A DNA stretch of 64,000 nt from Vibrio pacinii DSM 19139 (GTDB lineage Bacteria; Pseudomonadota; Gammaproteobacteria; Enterobacterales; Vibrionaceae), in contig NZ_KL543978.1 of NCBI RefSeq assembly GCF_000711795.1, positions 1 through 64,000 on the forward strand. The letters run 5' to 3'. Positions 53,219 to 61,720 of the stretch are shown in pieces. The translations under genes and the position numbers were made by a program. Below the pieces are notes generated by a model. The model saw only the letters and a list, made by a program, of their open reading frames with translations. It was not told the DNA's origin and made no database searches. Positions within the stretch are counted from its first letter, which is position 1. Every line of letters starts with the position of its first letter.

Positions 53219-54697
53219 ATGTGGAACAAGCTCAATAAGTCCATGATGTTCTGCCAAGCCATGTTTGGATTATCCTTTTATGGCGTGATGGTCATACTGA
53301 CGCGATTCTTCTTAGAAGATCTCGGCTATAGTGAAGCAGAAACCATGATGGTCGTTGGTGCATTTTCTTCCATTGGCCCACTGTTCGCTATCGCTGGCGG
53401 TTTTATCGTTGACAAGTTCCTTGGTGCTTATCGCTCACTAACCATCGCCTATGGTACTTTCGCGACGGGTTACGTGTTGCTAGTGCTCGGCGCATCGACA
53501 AACAACGTTCCTCTTAGCTTGGTTGGTATCGCGCTTGCCAGTTATGCACGTGGCTTAATGTCTCCTTCTTACCCAAGCCTTTATAAACGTACCTTTTCTT
53601 CAGAAGAAGACTTCGAAAACGGCTATCCGGTAAACTACTCCGTAAACAACGTTGGCGCTTTATTGGGTCAATATTTATTCCCAATGTTTGTTTTGGCAAT
53701 TGGCTTTCACGGCAGCTTTGGGCTTTCCGCATTGATGGCAACATTCGCCTTCATCACGCTTGTCATCTTTAACAAACAATTAGTCGGCACGGCCGCTGAC
53801 ATCGATCAAGCACCAGTTAGCGTAAAGAACTGGTTGGCCTTCCTTACTCTCTCAGCCGCAATGGTTGGGTTAGTCTTTTTTATGTTCTCAAACATGGATA
53901 TCGGTCAAAACATTGTGTATGCGATTGGCGCTGCGGCGATCTTGTACTTCATCTCTTTGATATTTAAAGCCAGTAAACCCGATGCACTTAAGATGGGCAC
54001 TATTCTTATCATGACAGTGCTCACTACCTGTTTCTTTGTTTATTACGGTCAGATGATGACGTCCATGACAATGGTGACCATTAATACCATGCGCGGCGAT
54101 CTTTTTAATCTGATCCCAATTGCACCTGAAGCGTCGATGGCAATGAACCCACTGTGGTGTATCGTTGCAGGGCCTGTTATTGCGGTGACGTTCTCGACAC
54201 TTGAAAAGAGAGGTATTAACTTCTCCACGGCGACCAAAATCGGCTTTGCCTTTATTTTTACTGCGATCGCGTTTGGTATTTTGACCATGGCAGTGATGAA
54301 CGTTGGTACTGATGTGGTTATTCGCCCTGAAATCTTCTTGGCAATTCACTTCTTCCAAGCCTTTGCTGAGGTGATTGTCGGTAGTTTGGTTGTCGCCTTT
54401 ATTCTGTCTGTGGCACCAAAACATATTGAAGGTTTCTCTGTGTCGCTCTTTTCCGTAGCGATGGCGCTAAGTGGCATTGTCGGGGCGGTATTCTCTACCT
54501 CTATTGCGTTAGAAAAAGGCCAAGCGATCACTCAAGACATCGTACAAACGGTTTACGGTGAATACTTTCAACTGCTCACCATTTTGGCGGTAGTTATGGT
54601 TGCGATTGCACTAGCTTCATCTTTGATCATTCGTAAAATGTTAGAAGCAGCAAGCGCAGGTGAACCACCCGTTGATTTGGTTGCAACAAAAAGTTAA
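53219..54697 (+). CDS. POT/PTR2-like MFS transporter (probable peptide uptake)
   Basis: An inner-membrane transporter of 492 residues with about fourteen helices. The motif IAGGFIVDKFLGAYRSLT after helix 2 is like the POT family signature (GG-D-LG-R), and NYSVNNVGALLG in helix 5 is similar to POT proteins. The match is diverged: the ExxER motif of helix 1 is not seen, so proton coupling may differ. ATG 53219 has AAGAGAG upstream; the frame is open to 53165. It is divergent from a cytosolic carboxypeptidase, which fits peptide uptake and breakdown. Confidence 0.8.
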   Translation: MWNKLNKSMMFCQAMFGLSFYGVMVILTRFFLEDLGYSEAETMMVVGAFSSIGPLFAIAGGFIVDKFLGAYRSLTIAYGTFATGYVLLVLGASTNNVPLSLVGIALASYARGLMSPSYPSLYKRTFSSEEDFENGYPVNYSVNNVGALLGQYLFPMFVLAIGFHGSFGLSALMATFAFITLVIFNKQLVGTAADIDQAPVSVKNWLAFLTLSAAMVGLVFFMFSNMDIGQNIVYAIGAAAILYFISLIFKASKPDALKMGTILIMTVLTTCFFVYYGQMMTSMTMVTINTMRGDLFNLIPIAPEASMAMNPLWCIVAGPVIAVTFSTLEKRGINFSTATKIGFAFIFTAIAFGILTMAVMNVGTDVVIRPEIFLAIHFFQAFAEVIVGSLVVAFILSVAPKHIEGFSVSLFSVAMALSGIVGAVFSTSIALEKGQAITQDIVQTVYGEYFQLLTILAVVMVAIALASSLIIRKMLEAASAGEPPVDLVATKS

Positions 54698-54717
54698 TTA
54701 CATCCTAAGTCACTAAA

Positions 54718-54753
54718 AGATAAACCCAAGCCAAAGCTTGGGTTTATCTGTTT
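54718..54753. terminator. Bidirectional terminator between the POT-like gene and the GntR gene
   Basis: AGATAAACCCAAG and CTTGGGTTTATCT pair perfectly (13 bp) around CCAAAG, followed by GTTTT. Confidence 0.9.
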
Positions 54754-54766
54754 TAGCAAGCGGTAC

Positions 54767-55489
54767 TTAACGATTTAGTTCAGTGGTCGACTCAATGCTT
54801 ATCGCATCATGGCGCCAGTACTCGATGACACCATCCATAAGTTCGCCATTTTGGTTGTAATTGAGCCGTTCAATAATCATGGCAGGTGTCCCTGCTGTCG
54901 CTCTCAAAGCCTGGCTGATATCACCAAACAAAGAACTCGTGCTAATTCGATAGCGCACCTTCTGATAGACCATATCGTAATGTTGGCGATAAATATCAGT
55001 CAGGGAGTTCGACAATTCTAAATCCAATAAATGCCTAAACAGTTCCGGTCGAATGTAATTAATGACATAAGCAACGGGGCGCTGTTCAAGGTAGCGTACA
55101 CGGTCAACTCGATAGATATCTGAAAATGGCGGAAGATTGAGTAAAGTCGCAGCCTGTTTATTGGCCACTATAGCCTTGGCTGATATTAACTCAATCTTTG
55201 GTGTGCGATTTTGCGCCTGAGCCAATTCAGTGAAACTTTGGGTCTGTGTAGGATCATACCTAAGTGTTTGAGGAGAGATGAACCATCCGCGGCGATCTTC
55301 TCGATAGATGCGCCCCTCTGACTCAAGTAATGATAGAGCCTCTCTCAATGTCACTCGAGTGGTATTGAACGACTCAGCCAGCTTTCTCTCGGCGGGTAAC
55401 TTTTGCCTAGGAGCTAACAGACCAGACTCTATTTGCTCAACAATAGCATCTTTAATAATCACATACTGCACAGTCTGTCTGACTCCCAA
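54767..55489 (-). CDS. GntR/UTRA regulator related to PhnR
   Basis: A HutC-subfamily GntR regulator of 240 residues. The N-terminal winged helix contains KLPAERKLAESFNTTRVTLR and EALSLLESEGRIYREDRRGW. The C-terminal UTRA domain (about 90-235) binds a small ligand. DRRGWFISPQTLRYDPTQ and the ending IEYWRHDAISIE closely resemble Salmonella PhnR, regulator of 2-aminoethylphosphonate genes, but no phn genes are present here. The start is TTG 55489, or more likely GTG 55471 with GGGAG 7 nt upstream. The target is unknown. Confidence 0.85.
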   Translation of the reverse strand: MGVRQTVQYVIIKDAIVEQIESGLLAPRQKLPAERKLAESFNTTRVTLREALSLLESEGRIYREDRRGWFISPQTLRYDPTQTQSFTELAQAQNRTPKIELISAKAIVANKQAATLLNLPPFSDIYRVDRVRYLEQRPVAYVINYIRPELFRHLLDLELSNSLTDIYRQHYDMVYQKVRYRISTSSLFGDISQALRATAGTPAMIIERLNYNQNGELMDGVIEYWRHDAISIESTTELNR

Positions 55490-55672
55490 CTCACGCCATG
55501 TGGTAGCGATAAATGATTGAGTCAGCAGTGCCTAGTTCAATGATTTAACGCAATAAATTCAGACTTACATTAAACTGAAATGGATCGAATGTCATGAGCG
55601 TGACCGAAATTATTGCATCCAACAGACCGCACAAGAAGCACTTTAACGCTGCTTGCATCATGAGTGGTCAAC

Positions 55673-56263
55673 TTATACCGTTATAGAAGCAATCGTCGTC
55701 GTTAACACTTGCGCACCATGGTCAGTTAACGCCCAGCAATAAATGATGATATTCAACGCCAACGTTAACCAAAATAGAAACTTGAACCCAAGATCGTGGT
55801 ATTTGTGGTGCATCAATACTTGTGCACATAAAGCGCCTAACCATCCGCCAAAGATATTCAACATGTGAAACACACTCTCAGGTATGCGCGTTCCTCCTGC
55901 GAGCATCGCCTGCTTATCAAACGCGTATCCAATGTACGTAATAGTGCTCATTGCCAAGTAAAAAACACAGGCGATTAAAGGAAAGTCGAGTAGTACAACA
56001 CTACCGAGTAAAATGCAGCAAAACCACAGGGCAATTGCCAACGAAAAGTTAAACACCAATGGACGTTCAACCTCGACCGCACACATTGCTCCCTTTTCAT
56101 CTGAGCCTAAACGAAAGATCACTGGCTCACTGATAAAAGGCTCTTTTGCTCCATTTTCTAGGTCACTCGCGTGAAAAAAAACTTTGGTATCTTGGTTGTC
56201 GACAGCAATGTAACCATAGCCTTTGCTCTGGTCCCAATGCGCAATCGTCCCTTGAATAGACAT
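55673..56263 (-). CDS. Cold-shock domain plus DUF1294 membrane protein
   Basis: A protein of 196 residues. Residues 1-66 form a cold-shock nucleic-acid-binding domain (GTIAHWDQSKGYGYIAVD is the RNP1-like strand; KVFFHASDL is RNP2). Residues about 70-190 hold four membrane helices and the DUF1294 signature (YAFDKQAMLAGGTRIPE, then FGGWLGALCAQ). The fusion is common in proteobacteria; its function is not known. It might bind RNA at the membrane. Confidence 0.9.
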   Translation of the reverse strand: MSIQGTIAHWDQSKGYGYIAVDNQDTKVFFHASDLENGAKEPFISEPVIFRLGSDEKGAMCAVEVERPLVFNFSLAIALWFCCILLGSVVLLDFPLIACVFYLAMSTITYIGYAFDKQAMLAGGTRIPESVFHMLNIFGGWLGALCAQVLMHHKYHDLGFKFLFWLTLALNIIIYCWALTDHGAQVLTTTIASITV

Positions 56264-56653
56264 ATTGCTTCCTTACCTAGCCATGTGCTTTTACAGCATC
56301 TTAAATTGTTCACTCAATTAACCATTAGCACACATACAAAACTATGTGCATATTTTGAACAATTAAATGCATTTTTTTGAACTAGAGCACTACTGACAGC
56401 TTCTGACACAAGCAGGTAGTAAAGTCGTCATGAAATCAAACCAAAGGGAAATAAAAATGAAAAGTATTGTTGAGATTGTCTGTTTCAAACTCGCAGACAA
56501 CACCACGAGTGAGAAACTCAAATAATTGAACGGATTCGTTCTATTGGAATTCGGTTGAAAATGCCAAAAACTAGCGCGTAACATTTAACCCCAACTAACA
56601 CCTAGGCTGATCTGAGATTACGCTACAGTACAGTCAACCCGTCGATTGGGAAG
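56264..56653. other. 390-bp region with a possible gene remnant
   Basis: Between the CSD-DUF1294 gene and yjjG there is no intact gene. The only structure I see is the short frame at 56457-56525 with a good ribosome binding site. The rest is AT-rich and without clear signals. Confidence 0.45.
56457..56553 (+). pseudogene. Possible remnant of a small dimeric-barrel-like gene
   Basis: AAGGGAA precedes ATG 56457, which encodes MKSIVEIVCFKLADNTTSEK and stops after 22 residues at 56523. In the next frame LNGFVLLEFG follows directly. The beginning looks like the first strand of a stand-alone alpha/beta-barrel (Dabb/ABM-like) protein that I loosely recall in Vibrio. I infer a decayed gene with a large internal deletion, or a genuine short peptide. 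Confidence 0.3.
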
Positions 56654-57328
56654 TTATGCCAAAAGAATATCTTTTAACTCGTGCAACGAGCTAACGGTGT
56701 AATTTGGCGAGATATTTGAATCTTGCTCGACGCCCTGATGATTAAGCCAACACGTCTCAATGCCAAAGTTAATGCCACCGAGAATATCGGAATGTTGATT
56801 ATCACCAACCATTAACACTTTGCTTTTACACGGTGTGCCCATCTTCTCTAATGCATGATTGAATATCGCTTGATCAGGTTTGGCAACCCCCACCTGCTCA
56901 GAAATAATTACGTGTTCAAAATAATGCGCCATTTCTGTTCGTTCTAAACGAATCGCCTGAAGCTCGGTAAAGCCATTGGTAATGATCCCCATTTTCGCTC
57001 GACCATGAACCGCGTCCATCAACTCCCTCGCTCCAGGCAGTAAGGTACAAATATCTGCCATCGCTTCTAAAAATGCACTATTAAGCTCGGCTGTCGTCGT
57101 CTGAAGCTTTTCAGCCCATTCGATGAAACGGTTGTGTTTAAGCTGATCAGCGGTAATTTTCCCATCCTGATAGTCAACCCACAAAGGTTTATTAATGGTT
57201 TGGTAGTCAGCAAAGTCTTGTTGGGTGAATTCAACGCCTTTGCGTGAAAACATCAACTGCATCCCTTTAAAAGCATCAAAATGAAACAGGGTTTCGTCAG
57301 CGTCAAACAAGATCCAATCGTACTTCAT
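56654..57328 (-). CDS. yjjG: Pyrimidine 5'-nucleotidase YjjG
   Basis: A HAD-superfamily phosphatase of 224 residues that dephosphorylates UMP, dTMP and non-canonical pyrimidine nucleotides. Motif I is LFDADETLFHFD (nucleophile Asp), motif II is GIITNGFTELQ, and motifs III/IV lie in VGVAKPDQAIF and VLMVGDNQHSDILGG. The helical cap is at about 20-90. Length and sequence match E. coli YjjG (225). It is divergent from a LysR regulator. Confidence 0.93.
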   Translation of the reverse strand: MKYDWILFDADETLFHFDAFKGMQLMFSRKGVEFTQQDFADYQTINKPLWVDYQDGKITADQLKHNRFIEWAEKLQTTTAELNSAFLEAMADICTLLPGARELMDAVHGRAKMGIITNGFTELQAIRLERTEMAHYFEHVIISEQVGVAKPDQAIFNHALEKMGTPCKSKVLMVGDNQHSDILGGINFGIETCWLNHQGVEQDSNISPNYTVSSLHELKDILLA

Positions 57329-57423
57329 TTATCTTCTCCTCATTTTTATCGCTTTATTGTAGATTGTTTTCAATTTAATGATAATCTTTAAAAATTGAAT
57401 TAATTGTTTACTAATAATCAACA

Positions 57424-58335
57424 ATGTACGCATTCTCGTCTATCCCTATATTTATCTCTGTGGTTGAAAATGGCAGTTTTTCTAGTGCAGCCCAACGTTT
57501 AAACATCACCAAATCGGCGGTGAGTAAACGTATCACTCAGTTAGAAGATGAACTCGGTATACGTCTCCTTAATCGCACCACCAGAAAACTCAGCTTAACC
57601 GAAGCAGGGCAGCGATATTACCAATACGTCATTCAGGCCTATAGCCTTGCACAACAAGGCATCGACGCGGTTACCGAGTTGCAAGGACAGCCCCGTGGCC
57701 GCCTAAAATTAACCGCCCCGATGTCTTTTGGTGTATTGCATATTGCACCATTAATCGCAGAGTTTATGGCTTTGTATCCGGAGGTCGATATTGATCTTCA
57801 ATTGGAAGATAAAATGGTCGATTTAGTCCAGCAAGGGGTTGATTTGGGGATCCGCATTGGTCATCTCCCTTTGTCTAACTTGGTCGCCAAACGACTCGCG
57901 CCATGTAAAAGTGTCTTGTGCGCCTCGCCTGACTACCTCAAACATCAAGGCACACCAGTGCGGCCTAGTGATCTATCCCAGCACAACTGCTTACAGTATA
58001 GCTATTACCGTGGTGGCAATGAATGGCGACTTAATACCACCAATCATCAATACAGTGTAATTCCTAAGGGACGTTTGATGGTCAACAATAGTGAAGCCAT
58101 TCGGCGCGCCGTACTCGCTGGTAGCGGCATTGGCAACTTACCGACCTTTATCGTTGGTAAAGACATTATCGCGGGGGCGATTGACGTCGTTCTACCTAAC
58201 TACCAACTGCCTGAACACGCAGTCTATGCGGTATTTCCTGAACGTAAACATATGCCTTTGAAGGTGAGGGCTTTTATCGATTTCATCAGCGACAAACTAG
58301 GCTCTGATGAACCTTACTGGGATCAATGGATGTGA
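57424..58335 (+). CDS. LysR-family transcription regulator
   Basis: 303 residues. The N-terminal winged helix-turn-helix contains SFSSAAQRLNITKSAVSKRI. The effector-binding domain covers about 90-290 and includes VDLGIRIGHLPLSNLVAKRL, as in the CrgA/AaeR-like subgroup of LysR regulators (DUF-free, four-protein rings). It is divergent from yjjG with a 95-bp gap, but a link to yjjG is not evident. The target genes are unknown. Confidence 0.92.
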   Translation: MYAFSSIPIFISVVENGSFSSAAQRLNITKSAVSKRITQLEDELGIRLLNRTTRKLSLTEAGQRYYQYVIQAYSLAQQGIDAVTELQGQPRGRLKLTAPMSFGVLHIAPLIAEFMALYPEVDIDLQLEDKMVDLVQQGVDLGIRIGHLPLSNLVAKRLAPCKSVLCASPDYLKHQGTPVRPSDLSQHNCLQYSYYRGGNEWRLNTTNHQYSVIPKGRLMVNNSEAIRRAVLAGSGIGNLPTFIVGKDIIAGAIDVVLPNYQLPEHAVYAVFPERKHMPLKVRAFIDFISDKLGSDEPYWDQWM

Positions 58336-58458
58336 TGCTATGCTCACAATTCAACTCTTAATTCTATTACTCGCTGAATTTAATGACTTAAAACAACTCG
58401 CCGAGCCAAAGTGCAATCGACAATAGCGGTACGGATTCAATTCTTAGTCGAGAACAAT

Positions 58459-58596
58459 ATGAAACGCTTTTTCCCCTCAAGTATCATGCTGACCCCTTTC
58501 TTAGTAAAAAACTACTCCAAAGATCTCGCTGATCTCGAGCAACAAGAGTTTGAACAAACTGATTCAGGCCATGACCAAGACGAAACTGAAGAATGA
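58459..58596 (+). CDS. Small hypothetical protein (45 aa), acidic C-terminus
   Basis: Not recognised. From ATG 58459 (GAGAAC upstream) it encodes 45 residues: a basic-hydrophobic start (MKRFFPSSIMLTPFLVKNYS) and an acidic tail (EQTDSGHDQDETEE). The frame is open to 58411 without a better start. It lies between lysR and elbB with 69 bp to elbB. It may be a real small protein; the only support is the ribosome binding site and the composition. Confidence 0.5.
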   Translation: MKRFFPSSIMLTPFLVKNYSKDLADLEQQEFEQTDSGHDQDETEE

Positions 58597-58665
58597 GAGC
58601 CTCATCAGATCGTTGACGAAAAAAATTGGCTAGGATCGACCCCTGAATAAATTAAGGGGGAATCA

Positions 58666-59319
58666 ATGATGAAAAAAATCGCTGTGATATTAAGTGGTTC
58701 AGGTGTGTTTGATGGCGCAGAAATTCATGAGGCAGTATTAGCCCTGCATGCGATAGAAAAGGGCGGCGCAAGTTGGCACTGCTTTGCTCCCAACATTGAC
58801 CAGTTACACGTCATTAACCACCAAACTGGCGACGAGATGGATGAAAAACGCAATGTGTTGATCGAGGCGGCGAGAATCGCCCGCGGCAACATTGAGGATG
58901 TCGCCAAGCTCAATGTCGACGAGTATGACGCCCTCTTGCTGCCCGGTGGTTTTGGCGCCGCCAAAAATCTAACCGACTTCGCCGTGAACGGCGCCGAATG
59001 CAGTATCAACGCCCATGTCGCCTCAGCATGTCGTGCTTTTGCCCTCGCGAAAAAACCGGCAGGCTATTTGTGCATTGCACCTATCATTATCCCGATGATT
59101 TACCCTAACGGAGTAAAAGGTACCGTTGGCAAGGATCAAGCCATCGCCGCCGCTTTCAATCAACTCGGGGGGCAGCATGTCGACTGCGCGGTAGAAGACG
59201 TGATTTTCGACCCAGAACATGTGGTTCTCTCAAGCCCCGCTTATATGCTTGCCGAGACGATTTCACAGGCCTCCGCTGGCATCGACAAACTCGTCACTCA
59301 CCTTGTCGAACTCGCGTAA
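58666..59319 (+). CDS. elbB: ElbB, DJ-1/PfpI-type glyoxalase-like protein
   Basis: A protein of 217 residues of the DJ-1/PfpI superfamily. E. coli ElbB (217) has glyoxalase activity and was linked to isoprenoid synthesis. The N-terminus KKIAVILSGSGVFDGAEIHE is diagnostic. DALLLPGGFGAAKNL precedes the nucleophile region, and the family Cys is in CIAPIIIPMIY. GGGGGAA lies before ATG 58666, with a second ATG directly after. It is a single gene with its own terminator. Confidence 0.94.
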   Translation: MMKKIAVILSGSGVFDGAEIHEAVLALHAIEKGGASWHCFAPNIDQLHVINHQTGDEMDEKRNVLIEAARIARGNIEDVAKLNVDEYDALLLPGGFGAAKNLTDFAVNGAECSINAHVASACRAFALAKKPAGYLCIAPIIIPMIYPNGVKGTVGKDQAIAAAFNQLGGQHVDCAVEDVIFDPEHVVLSSPAYMLAETISQASAGIDKLVTHLVELA

Positions 59320-59644
59320 GTCAAGTACCACAAATAAGCACAAATTTTATTCACTTTTTTATCGCCCTTTGCTTGGTTATTCGAGCAAAGGGTTGCTTTT
59401 TCTCGCCACTAAGTTTTGGCTTCATCGGGCCTATCTATCTAAATATGTTGAGAAAACGATTGCGCTAAACCACTAATTATTAACAAGTTTATTCATTAAA
59501 ACTAACCGTATGAATGAGGATCACACTTCCGATTCTTCCCTCGCCTATTTGCCATCGAACCTTGTCGGAGATCAAATTTCTTGCGCGGATTTTTATGCGA
59601 GTCTAATTGCAGAAAGCAAACAATAACGATAACGGAGCAATCCA
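59320..59644. other. 325-bp region between elbB and the Fe-type alcohol dehydrogenase
   Basis: It holds the elbB terminator (59367-59403) and, at 59510-59626, an open frame of 38 codons (MNEDHTSDSSLAYLPSNLVG onwards) that lacks a ribosome binding site and is probably chance. The dehydrogenase promoter must be here. Confidence 0.4.
59367..59403 (+). terminator. Probable terminator after elbB
   Basis: CCCTTTGCT and AGCAAAGGG pair across a 10-nt loop (59367-59394), followed by TTGCTTTTTCT. Confidence 0.7.
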
Positions 59645-60793
59645 ATGACAAGTGCATTTTTCATCCCTACTGTTAACCTCATGGGCGCTGGCTGTTTAAA
59701 AGACGCCGCAGACAGTATTCAGGCACAAGGCTTTAAAAACGGCCTGATCGTGACCGACAACGTACTCAATCAAATCGGTGTGGTTAAGCAAGTTCAGGAC
59801 TTGCTAAGCGAACGCGATGTATCGACAGTGGTCTTCGATGGGACTCAACCTAACCCGACCATTGGCAACGTCAACGCTGGCCTTGCACTACTTAAGCAAC
59901 ACCAGTGTGACTTTGTTATCTCGTTGGGTGGAGGTTCGCCGCATGACTGCGCTAAAGGGGTCGCTCTAGTCGCCGCCAACGGTGGTCAGATCGGCGATTA
60001 TGAGGGAGTGGATCAGTCCGCCAAGCCTATGCTTCCGCTGATTGCGATTAACACCACCGCAGGTACTGCTTCAGAAATGACGCGCTTTTGTATTATTACC
60101 GATGAAGAACGCCACATTAAGATGGCCATCGTCGACAAACATACCACGCCACTTATCTCAGTGAACGACCCCGAACTCATGCTGGCCAAACCCGCTTCGT
60201 TAACAGCGGCAACTGGCATGGATGCATTGACACACGCCGTAGAAGCCTATGTTTCGATTGCAGCGACGCCGATTACCGATGCGGTGGCTATTAAGGCGAT
60301 AGAGTTGATCCAAGCTCACCTTCGCACTGCTGTCGCTAACGGTGACGACATTGAAGCGCGCGAGCAAATGGCCTATGCCCAATTTATGGCAGGCATGGCG
60401 TTTAACAACGCGTCACTTGGCTATGTCCACGCCATGGCGCACCAGTTGGGCGGCTTCTATGACTTACCACACGGTGTGTGTAACGCGATTTTACTGCCTC
60501 ACGTTCAGCGCTATAACGCTCAAGTGTGTCCAGAACGCCTGCGCGACGTTGCCAAAGCCATGGGGGTAAATGTCGCGGGAATGACGCCAGAGCAGGGTGC
60601 AGATGCCGCCATTAGTGCCATTGTCACCCTCGCGAAAGATGTCGGTATACCAAATGGTATCGAGCAGCTTGGTGCAAAACTTGAAGATATTCCGACCCTA
60701 GCGGATAACGCACTCAAAGATGCGTGCGGCTTTACCAATCCGAAGCAAGCGACTCGCGACGAAATCTCCGCGATCTTCCAAGCCGCAATGTAG
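59645..60793 (+). CDS. Iron-containing (group III) alcohol dehydrogenase
   Basis: A metal-dependent NAD(P) dehydrogenase of 382 residues in the YiaY/FucO/AdhB group, interconverting a primary alcohol or diol and an aldehyde. The nucleotide-binding segment is VISLGGGSPHDCAKG (about 98-112). The Fe ligands are in TGMDALTHAVEAYVS (Asp, His) and VHAMAHQLGGFYDLPHGVCN (two His). Length is typical. CGGAG precedes ATG 59645. The substrate cannot be read from the sequence; ethanol or lactaldehyde are options. Confidence 0.93.
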   Translation: MTSAFFIPTVNLMGAGCLKDAADSIQAQGFKNGLIVTDNVLNQIGVVKQVQDLLSERDVSTVVFDGTQPNPTIGNVNAGLALLKQHQCDFVISLGGGSPHDCAKGVALVAANGGQIGDYEGVDQSAKPMLPLIAINTTAGTASEMTRFCIITDEERHIKMAIVDKHTTPLISVNDPELMLAKPASLTAATGMDALTHAVEAYVSIAATPITDAVAIKAIELIQAHLRTAVANGDDIEAREQMAYAQFMAGMAFNNASLGYVHAMAHQLGGFYDLPHGVCNAILLPHVQRYNAQVCPERLRDVAKAMGVNVAGMTPEQGADAAISAIVTLAKDVGIPNGIEQLGAKLEDIPTLADNALKDACGFTNPKQATRDEISAIFQAAM

Positions 60794-60820
60794 AGGTGCT
60801 TTCGATTTCCTTGCAGTTCT

Positions 60821-60843
60821 AGCCTCCTTCGGGAGGCTTTTTG
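60821..60843 (+). terminator. Rho-independent terminator after the Fe-type dehydrogenase
   Basis: AGCCTCC-TTCG-GGAGGCT followed by TTTTTG. Confidence 0.88.
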
Positions 60844-60897
60844 TACTTTCCCTCGTTAAATTACGTACTACACTTGTACAACAAACGGAGGTGTACA

Positions 60898-61629
60898 ATG
60901 AAATCGATACTTGGGCTGTGCTTGCTAGCTGTTTCATCGCTCACATGGGCGGGTGAAAATAGAGTTTACAATGTAAATGGTAATGAATACGAGGGTTACT
61001 GGGCGAAAGTCAGTGATGATGCACCACTCGTATTGTTGATTCACGATTGGGACGGCTTGACTGACTATGAAGTGAAACGAGCGCAAATGCTCAATGAAAT
61101 GGGTTATAACGTTTTCGCCGCCGATCTTTTTGGTAAAGGCGTACGTCCGATTGAAGTTAAAGACAAGAAACAACACACTGGCGAGTTGTACCAAGACAGA
61201 GCCAAATTGCGCGCTCTAATGCAAGGTAGCTTAGATTTTGCCGCAAGTTTAGGGGCAAATGCCGACAACGCCGTTGTAATGGGATACTGTTTCGGTGGTG
61301 CTGCGGTCCTCGAGTCTGCGCGAGCTGGAATGCAGGCCAAAGGGTTTGTTACTTTTCATGGTGGCCTGAGTACACCTGAAGGGCAAGATTATCAGATGAC
61401 CAAAGCACCAATTATGGTCTTGCACGGCACCGCTGACAGCGCGATTTCTATGTCAGATTTTGCCTCGTTGGCAGAGCAGCTTGAGACCGCACAAGTCAGC
61501 CATGAGATGATAACCTACAGCGGCGCACCACACGCCTTTACCGTCTTTGGCAGTCCTCGTTATCGTCAAGATGCCGATGAAAAATCGTGGGCAAGCTTTT
61601 CCCAGTTCTTAACGGCCACAACTCGGTAA
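60898..61629 (+). CDS. Secreted dienelactone hydrolase-family protein
   Basis: An alpha/beta hydrolase of 243 residues. From ATG 60898 (GGAGG 6 nt upstream) it starts with a signal peptide (KSILGLCLLAVSSLTWA, cleavage before GEN), so it is periplasmic or secreted. The nucleophile elbow VMGYCFGGAAVLES uses Cys, as in dienelactone hydrolase. The Asp is in HGTADSAIS and the His in GAPHAFTVFG, completing the triad. The natural substrate is unknown; no aromatic-degradation genes are adjacent. Confidence 0.92.
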   Translation: MKSILGLCLLAVSSLTWAGENRVYNVNGNEYEGYWAKVSDDAPLVLLIHDWDGLTDYEVKRAQMLNEMGYNVFAADLFGKGVRPIEVKDKKQHTGELYQDRAKLRALMQGSLDFAASLGANADNAVVMGYCFGGAAVLESARAGMQAKGFVTFHGGLSTPEGQDYQMTKAPIMVLHGTADSAISMSDFASLAEQLETAQVSHEMITYSGAPHAFTVFGSPRYRQDADEKSWASFSQFLTATTR

Positions 61630-61658
61630 GATAGCGCTTCGCGATATTGGTAAGAACG

Positions 61659-61690
61659 TAAAGCCCCAAGTCTGAAGACCTGGGGCTTTA
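61659..61690. terminator. Bidirectional terminator between the hydrolase gene and secF
   Basis: TAAAGCCCCA and TGGGGCTTTA pair perfectly (10 bp). The loop can extend the stem through GTCT/AGAC. It lies between convergent genes. Confidence 0.85.
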
Positions 61691-61720
61691 GCGATAATTT
61701 GTTGTTATGATTATTTGCGC

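Noticed and set aside
53888..54424. 178-codon open frame on the minus strand inside the POT-like transporter
   Set aside because: It lies entirely opposite a well-supported membrane protein gene. Its product is rich in His, Asn and Lys with no domain, as expected from the complement of hydrophobic codons.
56390..56584. 64-codon minus-strand frame between the CSD-DUF1294 gene and yjjG
   Set aside because: AT-rich, Phe/Leu/Ser-heavy product with no ribosome binding site. The plus-strand remnant explains the region better.
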